DNA from: Azadirachta indica
Lineage: Eukaryota; Streptophyta; Magnoliopsida; Sapindales; Meliaceae
Assembly (NCBI GenBank): GCA_022749755.1
Contig: CM040440.1
Span: 3,743,769-3,807,768 of the forward strand
Direction of reading: 5' to 3'
DNA: 64,000 bases
Position numbers and translations under genes: made by a program. Positions 12,406 through 24,719 of the stretch are shown in pieces. The notes below the pieces were generated by a model. The model worked only from the letters and a program-made list of their open reading frames with translations, ran no database searches and was not told the DNA's origin. The stretch's first letter is position 1; every line of letters starts with the position of its first letter.

Positions 12406-12765
12406 TCAAGGATGTGCGTTTGGTGGAACGCCCCCGACACCTCTGCCAGGGTTTGGAACCTCAAAACCGGGGTTAGGGACAAATGTATCATCACCTCCAG
12501 GAAGATAACCTCCTGTGGCTCCTGTTCCTCCAGTGCTGCCACCGCCATTATGTGCATTGTAAGGTGTTCCAACTCCCGGTGGCAGCATCACCCTCCCAAT
12601 TCCAGGAATGAGCAGACTGTGATCAGATTTAAGCAACCACTCGGGCTGTTTCACATCTGCATTCTCGGCTGTTTTGGGGTCGCCACGTTCAGCTAGTGCT
12701 TGAGCAAGCAAGACACTGAGGATGAAAATTTGAGCAAGGAGGTAAGAAACGGTTTTGTAAGCCAT
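12406..12765 (-). CDS. secreted Pro/Gly-rich putative cell-wall protein, At2g20870-like
   Basis: 119 residues, single exon. Residues 1-25 form a signal peptide (hydrophobic YLLAQIFILSVLLAQ, cleavage after ALA). The mature part has a short acidic region, then LLIPGIGRVMLPPGVG and a Gly-rich loop, and a C-terminal FVPNPGFEVPNPG motif. This is the layout of the small plant putative cell wall protein precursor family of Arabidopsis At2g20870. It should be extracellular; no enzyme activity is expected. A TATA-like CTATAAGA lies on the minus strand at about 12832-12825, some 60 bp upstream of the ATG. Confidence 0.85.
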   Translation of the reverse strand: MAYKTVSYLLAQIFILSVLLAQALAERGDPKTAENADVKQPEWLLKSDHSLLIPGIGRVMLPPGVGTPYNAHNGGGSTGGTGATGGYLPGGDDTFVPNPGFEVPNPGRGVGGVPPNAHP

Positions 12766-13936
12766 TGTAAGAGAAAAGACTCAACTTTGCTTTTTGATGA
12801 ACAATGTAGAAGGGATATAGCTCTTCTTATAGTCGAAGGTTTTTGGTGAGTTGCTGAACTTTTGGCGGTGAGTTAAAGGAATGTTTCCTCTTGCAAAGGT
12901 AATTAAGAAGGAACTAATGCATGGAAGTTGTTGGATTACAGAAAGCTTTCGTAGGATTGGATTTAGATCAACTTCTCGCGGCGATTTATGATATGTTGTT
13001 CCATTTTAAGGCATGCATGTACTTGACTTCAGAAAGAGAGGGCAAAGGATAGACAAAAATGGATCTCTTACTCCCTGGCCAGTTAAGTTAGCGAGGAAGG
13101 AAGGAGAATGGAATTCTTCTAAGGATAGACAAAAATGAACTAACGGGGACCTTTGTATTTTATTTCTAGCAATTTCTATTTCGCCTTCTCACCAACAAGA
13201 ATACCGGCTAATAAAGTGACCTTGAAACGTGGTTCTTTGATGCGCTTTCATATTATACATGATAGTAATTTCAGGATTAAATAGATGATTTTTCATTAAA
13301 ATTGTTCTCCGCCTAGTTTTTCTTTATTTTCCTCGGGTTTCTGCTCATTTCATGATAAACTAGCTGATCTACCAATCCTATCTGATTGAGAATGAGATAA
13401 AGCAAATATATTATTTTATGCTTTGACCAAGGAAAATCACCTACTACGACAAAATAAAATCTGTATCCGTGTTGCGTGCAAATGGCGTTAATTGAGATCC
13501 TCTGGTTTGCTGCATTTCAACTCGTTTTCTCTGAGGAAAAGAAAATGAGTTGATCATAGCCAAAGTCCAATATTGGTAGGTATGTGTGTCAAAAATGCCA
13601 TGTATTTAGTAAAGTTCACTATTTGCAGTGTCTTGTCTCGGTCCTGGGGGAAGACTCAACTTCCCTCTTGAAGCAGATATCTTGAGAGCAACCAAAAGCA
13701 AAATACAACTGAAAGAGTGTGAGGAAAGATATCAGAACTACTATACCGATACAGATACAGTTCAATTGCTTGAGAAAAGCCATCTCATTAAATTTTCTGT
13801 GCAATACAACAAAACAAAATGCCAGAGGCATCCGCACAAACCTTTTAACACAGTGCAGCCAATCCACAGGATTTTTTTCTTCTCGTTGGATCAATGGGGC
13901 TCAAAAGTTAGATTGATATCACATTGAAACTAAAGT
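12766..13936. other. intergenic between the cell-wall gene and the PP2C 3' end
   Basis: The left part is the promoter of the cell-wall gene; the right part (about 13,600-13,936) is probably PP2C 3' UTR on the minus strand. The plus-strand frames there are antisense shadows. A short motif (GGATAGACAAAAATG) recurs at about 13,048 and 13,121. Confidence 0.45.
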
Positions 13937-16777
13937 TCATGGGTTTGGCCTTTCCTCGGAAAATCTTGGAAGTTGTACAAGTGAGTTCACTCGTGTCACA
14001 CCTTCCAAGCCTGACCAGTTCTGATCTTCAGCTGGTAATGTTTCTCCATTACCTTCATCATCAACTAATAGTCTTCCATATGTATCGCTTTCATCTGAAG
14101 ATCGAACTGTAAAATTTCTTTGCAAAGATGGTTCAGACTTCTGGCCATCATCTGATTCAATTGCATTACCAGAGTGATTGCTCTGAATGGTTGCAGAAGA
14201 AAAGCCCTGTTCATCATAATCAGACTCTGAGTCCATTTTCCCATCCAAAAATAAACAAACGACTGCACAATCGTCCATCTTGGAAGTTGGATATTTCAGT
14301 TTCCATTCACGAGCAGCTGCATCCACGAGGATCCTGGCAGCAGATGACCGTGTCGGAGCTGAGGATACAATTTCCACCACCTCTTCATTGCTCAAGACAT
14401 CCCAAACCTGTAACAACCATAATGTAAATTAAAAAACCAAATCATCTAACAGCTAAGTATTTACGAGGTTTCAGTGCAAGGACCTACTACAGTTCCATGT
14501 ACTAACTGGCATCGGAACTCTTATCAGAGAACACAAAAGCAAGACTCTTCCATCCCATGTATCTCATTTCCCTCTACAGAAAAAATTATAGGCTTGTAGA
14601 CAAATTATAGATTAACCCATCTGATGAATCATCTTTCCCTATTAGTCTCCGCACAGCACTAGGTGCATGATAATGGATCTCCTTCCAACAAGGAGAAATA
14701 GGTTGGCTTTTTTAAAAACTCAAACAAATTAAATTTGTATCACATTCAATTTGGTGAATAAACACATCAATGTATATATACATGGACCATCACCATAACC
14801 AAGTAGAAAAATTAGAAAAGGAAAAGGCATTCCATATATTTCAGAAATTGATCTTCTTCAACCCGAAAGAACGATTATGAAGCTCTAAACCAGACAAGAA
14901 ACTTCATATTTATCATATTTACAATTACACGAGCATGAAGAAATTTGTTGTTCAAGGTGCAGTTTGTTAAACAATTAATACAATGCCTCATGCATCTATA
15001 ACATTTGCTAATTCAGTTTAAAATTCAACCATATACTATCAATTTCGGTACCTACAACTTGTGTCCTTACATCAAAAGCACATAAAGAGAAATATGCACC
15101 TAATTCAGTTTCATGTTTCACATGCCACGTCTTTGAGCCATGAGACAAGTTCTACAATTCTAAAATTGCATGTTTAATATCCACTTCACACCCAACAGAA
15201 ACTAGTCATCAATGTCAAGATATCGGAAGATCACAAGTCACTTAATTTTTTCATCTAAGCAATAACAAGAGAAAAATCTGGCAAGCAAAATATCAAAAGT
15301 TCTCTTGTCTAAATGATAGTAGAATGAAGCAAAAGATCGACAGTCAGTTTTGATATAACCATTAGTCACAGTGGCATTCAGGCTATTTTCTGGATAAATT
15401 ATGATAATTAGACAGCCTATTGGTTTATTTTGATAGCCCCTTCATTCAGCACGGTGAGCTTTGCAAATCCCCACCTTAATGAAGTTTTATCAAAACTATG
15501 AAGCCCAAAGATACCTGAGATATTGCAATTAAATTAAAACAAAAACTATGCATATAATAGAAGGAGAGACACTTACGCCATCCGAAGCAAGAACAATGAA
15601 CTGATCTCTATCCGTCAGTAGGCGGTGAGAAAATTCAGGTATAGAAATCACTCCATATTCCTTCAAACAAAAATCACCAAATGCCCTGGCCATTGCTAGC
15701 CCAGGAGCATCATCAAATGGCAGCCAAACTCTGGGTACTTCAGGCTCATCTTGCAACGCAAAGACCCTCCCTTTACATCGTTTAATCCTCTCAGCTTCCC
15801 CTACGACAATTCACAATTACAACAATTAGATTCAGACTAATGGGCACAAGCAAAAAAAAGTTTCTAATGGAGAAAGGTATACTTGGCAAATCAGGCTTTA
15901 GATCAACAGTCAATTGAGTCGCCACCAAGGAGTCATTGCTGTCCTTAGATCCCATAACTGCCCGAGAATCCCCGATATAGCCCATGAAAAGATTGGATCC
16001 CTTGAAATCGCATAACAAACATAAAATTTAGAAGAAGGCTAAACAAACAGATGATGCAGAGTATGTCCAATACTCCCTGCCATACCTGTTTCACTAAAGT
16101 GACAGCGGTGCTACCACTGCAGAAGCAGTCCAAATTGGGATGAGATTTCAGCTCTTTGTCCATAGACTTGTATGCCTTCAGAAATGCTTCTCTCCATAGC
16201 GAATTCAATTTATCCTCAGGGGAGCCATCCTTTTCAGAATCTCCGCCATCTGATTTCTTTGTATTGCTTCTGAAACATGTTTTACCTGAGCCATTTTGCC
16301 TCGCCTGAAAAGAAAGCAGGAACGATAGTAGTTTTATTGGAAGAGCATCCCTGACTTTGCGTGCAACGAGATGGCCATGTGGACCATGTCCATCGAAGAC
16401 ACCACAGAAAGTCACATCCTCTGACATGAAATCCTACAGCAATTCAAACTAAATTCAGCAATAATCTCCAAAGACAACTAAATGGTAATTTCAATAGGAA
16501 GACATGAAACTTACTTCCCATACAATCATTGCATCCTGATTTATTCCCTTGCGACCCTGCTGAGTGAATATACAAGAAGCTCGGCTTTTGCCATTCATAA
16601 ATATCCTGTTGGGTATTGATGGTAAATTATGCATCGTAATAACATGATCAGAGAATGTTCTCTTAGTTCTCTTTTGTCGGCAAAATCCCATCCCCAAACA
16701 TGCAGGTGGAACTGTCTCTCCATTGCTTCTGCTACTACAAGTACTCCGGCTACTAGTTGAAAAACACAACCCCCCAT
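13937..16777 (-). CDS. PP2C-type protein phosphatase, N-myristoylation type, AtPP2C52/At1g03590-like (one frameshift)
   Basis: Mn/Mg-dependent Ser/Thr phosphatase. Exons in reading order: 16777-16515, 16433-16086, 16000-15883, 15800-15577, 14407-13937, all GT-AG with consistent phase. Metal and active-site motifs are present: FCGVFDGHGPHGH, YIGDSRAVMGS, GLAMARAFGDFCLKEYG, IVLASDGVWDVLSNEEV and MDDCAVVCLFL. The N-terminus MGGC has Gly2 for myristoylation and Cys4 for palmitoylation, as in AtPP2C52, which I recall as a plasma-membrane protein that binds the G-protein beta subunit. The acidic C-terminal tail ends in a conserved WSGLEGVTRVNSLVQLPRF. About 474 residues. Odd point: near 16760-16766 a run of five T gives GTTTTTCAACTAG, putting the start out of frame with the body; three or six T would restore it. 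That is most simply an assembly error. Confidence 0.92.
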
Positions 16778-17754
16778 TTTTTCAATTCCAGAAAGAGAGC
16801 ATCTGATGAAATTAAGTGAGTAGGTCTCTCCTCTTGAGAGCACAGATCTCACTGAAATTCTGTAACTACTGCGATAGTCAACGGAGCAAATGACTCTCTA
16901 TTCTTAAAGATTCCCGGACATAAGACCACAAGCCACTTTACAACCTCAACATAGAAAACTGGCGATCTTTTTAATCTTGGTCAAACGTAATCCATTAGAG
17001 GTTACGGTAATCGATAACAAAACCAGCTGAAAAAAACAATGAGATGCTGGTTAATGTAATTTTTTATCATATAATGTCATAGAATCCAGAAATGGCTGCA
17101 TGTAAAGAAAACTCGGCAAGTCGAACAAAATATATAAAAAAATGTTCCATGTTACCTTGGAATAGAATATACTTAAAAAGACTGTCCTAATTGTTTGTCG
17201 TAAAAAGGATTCACATTGACCCAAATCAAATGGTGCGATTTCAAGTTATTTAATCCCAACTATGTTTGAAAAATTAGAATGTATAAAGACAGGAAAACAA
17301 GAGAATCAGGAGCATATAAATGAAATTTAAATATAATTAAGATCATGAAATTTTCTAAGAATTCCGATTGCACAAAATCAAGACCGAATATAGACCTTTT
17401 ACCTTCTTTGCTCAGTCACCCCGAGAACCGAAAATAAGAGATCAAAACAAATTGATAACAAGTATTTATCACAGTATCCAAAGGCCGAAGCTCACAGAAT
17501 CATATGTATGTACTAAAACTACAATTTTCTGCTTGATTTCGGAGAAAATGGGAAAAATGTAATGAATCACAGAATTATGTATCAAACTCTAATCGTTGGG
17601 CTCATTTTGAAGAAAGAAGAAAAGGAAAAAGTAAAGTCCAGTTGCAGATAGAGAATGACAATTCCCTAACAAACCCAAACAAGTAAAAAGAAAATGATTT
17701 TTGATTTGCTCTGTAGCCAAGCAGAGATAAAGATTTGAAAATCCACAGTTTTCT

Positions 17755-17800
<46 letters not shown>

Positions 17801-18482
17801 AAGGAAGGAAAATTTGTTTAAAGTTTGATTTACCACTTGAGAGACAACTAAAAGAAGAGATAAAAGCAACAACGGAAAGCAGAAAAAGACGAAAGAAAAG
17901 TATGATTTTGTCAAAACAGAATCAAATAAAACACCAAAAAAGAGAACAAGGGATCAAGTAAACATTACGTAATTATCAATAAAACCACAGCACAAAGCAC
18001 AAAAGTTAAAAACCAAAACCTCAAATCACTGAGTCCACTAAAGCCACTTAGTGCACAGTTTATAGTTGAAAACTCTCTTTTTTATAAAATTACTGTTATT
18101 ATTTATTAAAAAATGAAAACAGTAAAAGCATGGAAAACAATGCTATTACGTTTTTAGTTTTGTTTTGTTTTGTTTTGTTTCGCTTAGAATTAACCAGCAA
18201 GCAGAATACATGAAAAGCTTAGAACTTGAAAAAGCACGCAGAAAAAATCACAAGAACTTGGAACTAGTAAAGAAAGAAGAGAATGTGTAGTAATGGAAGT
18301 ACCTTTGAGTTTATCAGCTTTCGGTTTTGGGCTGACGAAAACAGAAGAGTGAAATGAAGGCGAGAGAGAGAGAGAGAGACAGAGACAGAGATATTAGACT
18401 AGTGAAGGAGGGAGAAGTGCATTAATTGCAAAAGCAGAGCAGAAAGTGAGAGTAGACAGAGGTGAAAGCAACAAATACAACG

Positions 18483-18515
<33 letters not shown>

Positions 18516-18600
18516 TCAGCAAAGTGGAGAAAACGAAGAGAAGAGAGCCAACACTAGCAACTAACTATTTAGAGATTTGGCCGGCGGTTACTGTGGAGCC
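16778..18600 (-). promoter_or_regulatory. PP2C 5' leader with a probable 1.3-kb 5'-UTR intron and GA repeats
   Basis: On the minus strand a good donor (AAAG-GTACTT) lies at 18303/18302 and a good acceptor (TTTTTTTCAG-CTGG) at 17027/17026. This would give a first leader exon of up to 300 nt, an intron, and a second leader exon joined to the ATG. GA/CT microsatellites sit in the intron (about 17757-17798) and in the first exon (about 18364-18380, 18492-18514). GA-rich leaders are common in plant housekeeping genes. Inferred from splice signals only. Confidence 0.45.
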
Positions 18601-20792
18601 CCGAGCTTAATGATTATACAAAATCTAATTTACTCCCCTCCCCCCACGGCCCTTTCTTTAGGCGCGTCAGGATTAATGCATTAAATTTTTACCCTTTTTT
18701 TTTAAATAATTTTTAAACAACAAATAATAAGTTTTCTATCAAGTATTTAAAATTTTCTATTGAAAAAAAAAAGATAATTAAAAGAAAAATTGATATTTTT
18801 TCCTAGTTTTTTTTGTCTAATAGGTAAATATTTTCTGTTTGAGAAAAGACAGATGACTTCTTAACGTTTAGATAAATAAATAAATATCTTATAAACTTTT
18901 ATTTCTATTAATTGATTAATTAGTTTATTATTATTTGTATCCATCGTCTTTTATATAATAATATTTTAATATATATTTTACTTTAATATAATATTTTACT
19001 CTCTATTTTAATATTTTTTATAATATAATTTTTTTAAATATAACAATTTAGTTCATATTTAATATTTTTTTTATAAATAAATTCATGACTAAATATATTT
19101 TTAATTTATTATTTTAATAGAAATTTTGAAAAATAAAATATTATTAAAAAAATTCAACAATGAGTTAGATTATACTCATATTAAAATATTTTAAACTCAT
19201 GTTAAAATATTTATATCTTTTTTTCTTTTTTTCTATAATAAATTTAATATTTAATTATTAAAAAAATTTTTAAAATATATTTTAACATTTTATTCTTATA
19301 TTAATATTTTTATTTAAAAGATTATATTATATTTATTATATTTTCTTGAGAAAAATTATGAAAATATAAATAAAAAAATAAAAAAAAATTAATACCATTT
19401 GTTAATAGAATTAGTAATTAAATATATTTTATATTTTTATTAACCAATATAATTTAATTTTAGTTAAAAAAAATTTATTTTTTTATTTGTAATATATATA
19501 ATATATATTTATTATTTATATTTTTATATATTTTATATTAGTTGTACGTAAATATTAAAGAATATTTTTCTATTGGACTAAATAGAAAGAAGAAAAATAT
19601 CAATATCGCAAATTAAAAATATTTAAAACCGGAAAATAAAAAAGAGTAAAACAGTATTGAGTTCGAGCTGGTTTTTGTGAAAACCTCAACTCCTGCTCCG
19701 TGAAGTAATCATGATGTCTGTGACGACGCGCTGCTAATTTACAGGGGAAGGGGGGGACTGGGGAGTTTGTTGGGTTATTAATGTCATGTGATGTCTCCAC
19801 GCGCCGTTTTGAGGCGGTGAAATGGTAACATAAAAAGATTGAATGCACGCCAACGCGAAGCTGACACATATGAGGAAATGGAAAAGAGGAGGCCCCTCTG
19901 ACGTTGTTTTTGACTCCAATTTTTACCGTGACAACACAACACAACACAACTCTTCCTTTCAGTTGCCACTCAGTGTGTGTGTGTGTGTGTGGATGTTTGT
20001 TAGATAGCCTCTAGTCTGTGCCCTTTGCCCTTGTTGGCTAACCTGTCCTGTCTTGTCCTGTCTTCATTCATTTCTCCTTTTCAGGCCTTTTGAAAGCGTT
20101 TTATTTATTTATATATATATATATATCATTTAATTTAAATGTAGATATGCTGGAGTTAGGAGGGAATGTTGATGGGCCTAGCTGGGCCTAGGCAAAAGTA
20201 TGATAACACTCCTCCTTTGCCCTAAGGGAATGTCCCCATCCCTCCATTGCCGCAATCATTCGTGCCCATGCTCCTGCACACTCCCACCATTTTTTTTGAA
20301 AACAAAAAAGCAAATTCCATGTCATATAATTTGGGGTAAATAAATTTCACAAATTTTAATGATCTAACCCGATAAAATTTTTGCAATTACTACGCTACTT
20401 TCTTCTTCATCTCAATTTAAAAATTAAAATTCAAATCTTTAATTTTAGTTAAATTTAATATCAAAATGATGACATCAAGTCCTTAACTTTATGTCTTCTA
20501 AGCATATCTCATATAATTTATAGCACGTTTAATATTTTTAAATTATTTTAAATTTAAATAAGAATAAAATGTAAGAGTTTGATATTATACGAGTTCATCT
20601 AAAATTTTTTAAAATATTTTTTTAAAAAAATCTTAATTCCTTCACATTTTTTTAGAATAAATATATAATTAAGTATCAATTAATTTAATATTATAAAAAT
20701 CATGTCAATATCTTCATAATGAAAAGAAAAATCAAATAAAATTTTAATTTTAATATAATGTAAATTAAACTTAAATTAAGCCACAGTATTAG
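18601..20792. other. AT-rich intergenic DNA
   Basis: 18,680-19,600 is extremely AT-rich with long T/A strings and no coding signal. 19,680-20,300 is a less AT-rich island with (GT)n at about 19974-19991 and (AT)n at about 20111-20126. Its short minus-strand frames resemble no family. Confidence 0.5.
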
Positions 20793-21123
20793 TGGTTCAC
20801 ACACTCATCTTAATTATTATTATTATTTTTGAATATTAAATATACAACTAGTAACATTATATTGAAAATTTATTGAAACTTTAAATTGAATCGCATATAT
20901 TATATTAAAATTTGATTAAGATTTTAAATTGAATCGCATATGATATTATCTAAAATTCTTCACTTAATATACGTGATATCTTACCTTCACTTGTAGAGGA
21001 AAATCTATCCACACTTTAATATGATAAGTCTCATATTTTTAATGATTTTGGTTAGTAAGAGTCCAAGCCTGGACTGCACTTAATCACTCTGGCAAGCCCG
21101 AGTGGTTCATCTTAATTATTATT
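20793..21123. repeat. about 300-bp segment flanked by short direct repeats, possible insertion
   Basis: GTGGTTCA plus CATCTTAATTATTATTA occurs at about 20793-20824 (with a short interruption) and at about 21101-21123. The segment between contains an internal 43-bp direct repeat (TTAAATTGAATCGCATAT at 20881 and about 20924). This fits an insertion with flanking duplication or an old tandem duplication. No terminal inverted repeats or coding seen. Confidence 0.35.
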
Positions 21124-21692
21124 AGGTAGTGATGTTGCCAACTCTTGCAAAGGGAAACAACCATATGTATACAGGATTAAGTTGTAGGTTTAAGGTCCCA
21201 ATTAAAATGTCAGATAGTTCAAAGAAATTAGCAATAGAAGGTTTTATTTTATAAGGAAAAGATATATTTAGCAAATTAAAGGACGTAATAGTTGAAGAGG
21301 GATTGATTGGATTAATTGGTACAACATGATGACAGACGTTAATGCCAAACAACCCAAGTTAGTATAAATAAATAAAGCCAATAATTAATCATGCAGTGTC
21401 ATTGAGAACTGCCATTAGTTCATGATGGCGCTTTGGTTCATTTTATAATTGAAAATAAATAAATAAATAAATAAATAAAAAGGGGTCTTTTTTCTTTTTC
21501 AGTTAGGTTAATTGTTGAGACTTTGAGAGAGAGTAACGGTGGGCCAATCATTAAAAATTTTACGGTGCGATGGATCATGGATGGATGATCATATTAATAT
21601 GATAGCTAGCCAGCTTAGCTACATCAACTTAATTCATTTTGACTCTGAAATTATTTTGAGAAACTGTTACTACTGCTAGCTAGCTACCTTTT

Positions 21693-21725
<33 letters not shown>

Positions 21726-21809
21726 CATATATTGGTTGAATGTTACCATCAATTCTCATCTCACCAACTTTAATCAATTCTAAATTCATCATTGACCCAT
21801 ATTGAATCA

Positions 21810-21841
<32 letters not shown>

Positions 21842-23860
21842 GTGCATATCAACCCTCAAATATAATTAAAATATGAAAGGGGACAGATGAAGTTGAGGCT
21901 GAAACTAAATGCAACCAACTCCCTGGAAGCAGAAAAATGAAATGGAGTAAGAAACTGGTTAGCAATTTATTGCCAAGGCAACATGCTTGAAGCCTTGTGT
22001 TTAATTTTCGTTTGGTTTAGTTTGAAAACCATCCGTCACAAGGCTTCCGTTTCATTTTTGTACAACTGTAGTTGTAGTTCATATTCTTTATTAATTTCCA
22101 TCCACTTGATGATTCACCTTCAAATTAATTCTGCTTTATTTTCCTTCTTGTTGATAAGGGAAGGAAGTGATTCTTCTGAAAATTTCATGTCAACTTGAAG
22201 TGCTTTTCATTAAATTGACAGCTCAAAAGTACTTGGATATTTTTTCTTTGTTGAAGGAAATAAATACATGCCAAATTAGATGACCTATAGGCTAGCTATT
22301 AATATTATTATTATATATGAAGGAAATATTTCAAACTCTCCATGTCTATATCTGTCTATGCCAAAGAGAAACCAAACTTTCTGCCTCCATCATTCTTCCC
22401 ACTACAACTTACATATTTTCTTGACTATAATATAACATCCTTTATTCTACCCAAGAGTTGTAATTGTATATAGCCTTTCATAATTAGCTATATATATATA
22501 TATAAATATATATAATAAATGGTACTAATTAATTACAGGATTTGTGCAGTCTCTAATTCATCTGTAAACCCCAATGAAAAACATTTAACAAGAATTGCAA
22601 TCTTGGCTTTACACCTCAAAGAATGCACTAAGAAAGATTTTTCGAGGGTATATATGCAAATTGAAAAATATAATTAGGTCATTCTTTCCTCAATGAGTAA
22701 AGGGCACAAAAGAATCCATTGTATGACGATGATATGGATATCCATTAACTTGCTGTCTTTCTCGATTGAAGGAGTGAGTGAATGCAACCATTATATATTG
22801 TCTTTTCCACAAACCTTTTTTTCCTTTGGCTTTTATGAATGCCCTCTTCTATCTTTACAACAAATAGTCTATATTATGTAGGCCCTTTCTTTCTTTTCTT
22901 TTCTTTTCTTTTATTATTATTATTATTTTTTTAATGTAATTGTTGCTTTTGTATTTAATATTATTGATGGAGCTACAACTGCATGCACCAATGACATTTA
23001 CTTGTCCGTCCCTCAATGTGTAGCTTTACTAAAAAATGATTAATTATGCCACAATTACGTATAACATGTATGTTGGTGGTATACATAATCTAAATTAACT
23101 AATTAAAGCTTGGCTCAACTAGATTATAATCTAGCGTTTTAAAAACAAAGAAAAAAAAGTTGGTATAAAAAAATATTATTTTAATACTCCGATAACTTCA
23201 ATCTTAAGATTAAATCTTAATATTATAGTTTTATTTTAAAATAAATTTTTAAGTACATATCCCATTTGGATATATAGATATTGGTTTCAAGTTGTATAGC
23301 CGGCCGTATGAAAAGTTTACTTCTTTTTCTCTCTTTTGGGAATTTATGCGGAGTATAGATAGACAGTGTTAAATTTTCCTAGTCCTAGAGAATAATATTT
23401 GACAATTTGTTGTAATCTATAATGACATTTTTAATTAGCTTAGAGAGGGTATATTCTCAAAAGTTTTACTGATATCTCCTAGGAAGGGGTAATCAAGAAT
23501 AACATCGACTGCTTTTATGTATTCAAGTCAATAAAAAAGGAAATAAATTATAGAATTTTTAATTGTTTAAAATGAAAAAAAGTACGAAATAGCATTGATT
23601 AAAGGGAATGATAAAACATTGAACATATCTTCTTTACTAAGAAAGTATCCATTTGTCGCCCATTATTTTAAATATTAACACCATGATTATATGGTGGGAT
23701 CATATTCATATGCAGTGTGCAACCAGCTGCCTTGTATTATTATGTACAAACCTCATCAAAGACTTCAATTTCTTGTCTCATTATTTCCAAAGTGAAACTT
23801 AAATTGAAACCTCCGAACAAGCACGTAAGCCTACCAGTCCTAAACTCAACACGATCCAAG
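21124..23860. other. AT-rich intergenic DNA with microsatellites
   Basis: Holds (TAAA/AAAT)n near 21460, (TA)n at about 21703-21725 and (CA)n at about 21810-21835. No exon, tRNA or convincing hairpin precursor recognised. The short ORFs lack domain features. Confidence 0.5.
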
Positions 23861-23864
23861 TCTT

Positions 23865-23934
23865 TGGGCCAAGTTTTCGCTACGTCCAATCGGCCCATAT
23901 GAATAAAATTGGGCCATCATTCATACTGTGGGCC
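23865..23934. promoter_or_regulatory. cluster of four site II (TGGGCC) elements upstream of PSB27
   Basis: TGGGCC occurs at 23865, 23910 and 23929 on the plus strand and as GGCCCA at 23892, four times in 70 bp. Site II elements bind TCP factors and are typical of plant genes for organelle and growth functions. They lie 230-300 bp before the PSB27 start codon. Confidence 0.55.
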
Positions 23935-24045
23935 CGAAAGTGATATGGAGATCGAAGATTGCACTTCTATATGACTTGCAGGACACACACAGATCTGTAT
24001 CTTAGATATCATTGGGTGTTCTCTCATCCATAAAACAAGATATAA

Positions 24046-24067
24046 GATAAGGTGATAAGTACACGTG
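24046..24067 (+). promoter_or_regulatory. two I-boxes and a G-box: light-responsive module of PSB27
   Basis: GATAAG at 24046-24051 and 24054-24059 is followed by CACGTG at 24062-24067. Paired I-box and G-box is the classic light-responsive unit of nuclear photosynthesis genes (for example rbcS). It lies about 100 bp before the ATG, which fits regulation of a photosystem II factor. Confidence 0.65.
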
Positions 24068-24163
24068 GCACGAACCCAGGTCGCCTCTCCTATACTCCTC
24101 ACTGCAAACGCAACTCTTCTGCTTCCTGACCACTCTTCTCTTTCCACCACAACCAAACACTCA

Positions 24164-24278
24164 ATGGCATCATCACCAACACTCTTAACCCCAACCTCCA
24201 AGCCCAGAACTCTCCCCGCCGTCAAGCCTAAACCCACCACCGTTGCCGCCTCCTCTGCCCCACCGCCATCATCTCCAA

Positions 24279-24310
<32 letters not shown>

Positions 24311-24719
24311 CAATCAAACACTAAGGCGCCAGTTCCTAACTCTATCTGCTAGCATACTCTCTCCTTTATTTTTGTCACCTTTGTCACCAGCATTTGCTCA
24401 ATCTGATGAAGAGTACGTGAAAGACACAGAAGATGTAATCAGCAAAGTACGAACAACTATCACCATGGATAGGAACGACCCAAATGTGGCTACTGCTGTT
24501 GCTGATTTAAGAAATGCGTCTAATTTCTGGGTAGCTAAGTACAGAAGAGAGAAAGCTTTGCTTGGAAGAGCTTCATTCAGGGATATGTACTCTGCTTTGA
24601 ATGCAGTTTCTGGACATTACATCAGTTTTGGACCTACTGCTCCAATTCCCGCTAAGAGAAAGGCCAGAATTCTTGAAGAAATGGACACTGCAGAGAAGGC
24701 CTTGTTGAGAGGCAGGTAA
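24164..24719 (+). CDS. PSB27: photosystem II assembly/repair protein Psb27-H1, chloroplast lumen (one frameshift)
   Basis: Psb27 binds the lumenal side of CP43 and assists manganese-cluster assembly and repair of PSII. The start is MASSPTLLTPTSKPRT, a Ser/Thr/Pro transit peptide. An RRQF twin-arginine with a hydrophobic stretch and AFA cleavage site then marks a Tat-type lumen signal. The mature part contains EEYVKDTEDVISKVRTT, WVAKYRREKALLG and SGHYISFGPTAPIPAKRKAR, near-identical in my memory to Arabidopsis At1g03600. Single exon. Odd point: the transit-peptide frame and the mature frame differ by one base. One extra base lies between 24277 and 24335, either in the A-run at 24277-24281, in the (ACA)n tract or at AA 24323-24324. 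Removing it gives 184 residues. Probably an assembly error, since the mature protein is perfectly conserved. Confidence 0.93.

Noticed and set aside
13628..14427. Plus-strand frames over the PP2C last exon and 3' UTR
   Set aside because: Antisense shadows of a well-supported phosphatase exon.
16313..16330. An intron inside PP2C exon 2 at TTTTCAG-GCG
   Set aside because: The acceptor-like string lies in a continuous open frame and no donor is needed; the protein aligns without it.
24243..24400. Poly-Gln protein start (KQQQQQ) as the real PSB27 N-terminus
   Set aside because: That frame starts at TTG; the other frame has an ATG and a normal transit peptide, so the Gln reading is a frameshift artefact of (ACA)n.
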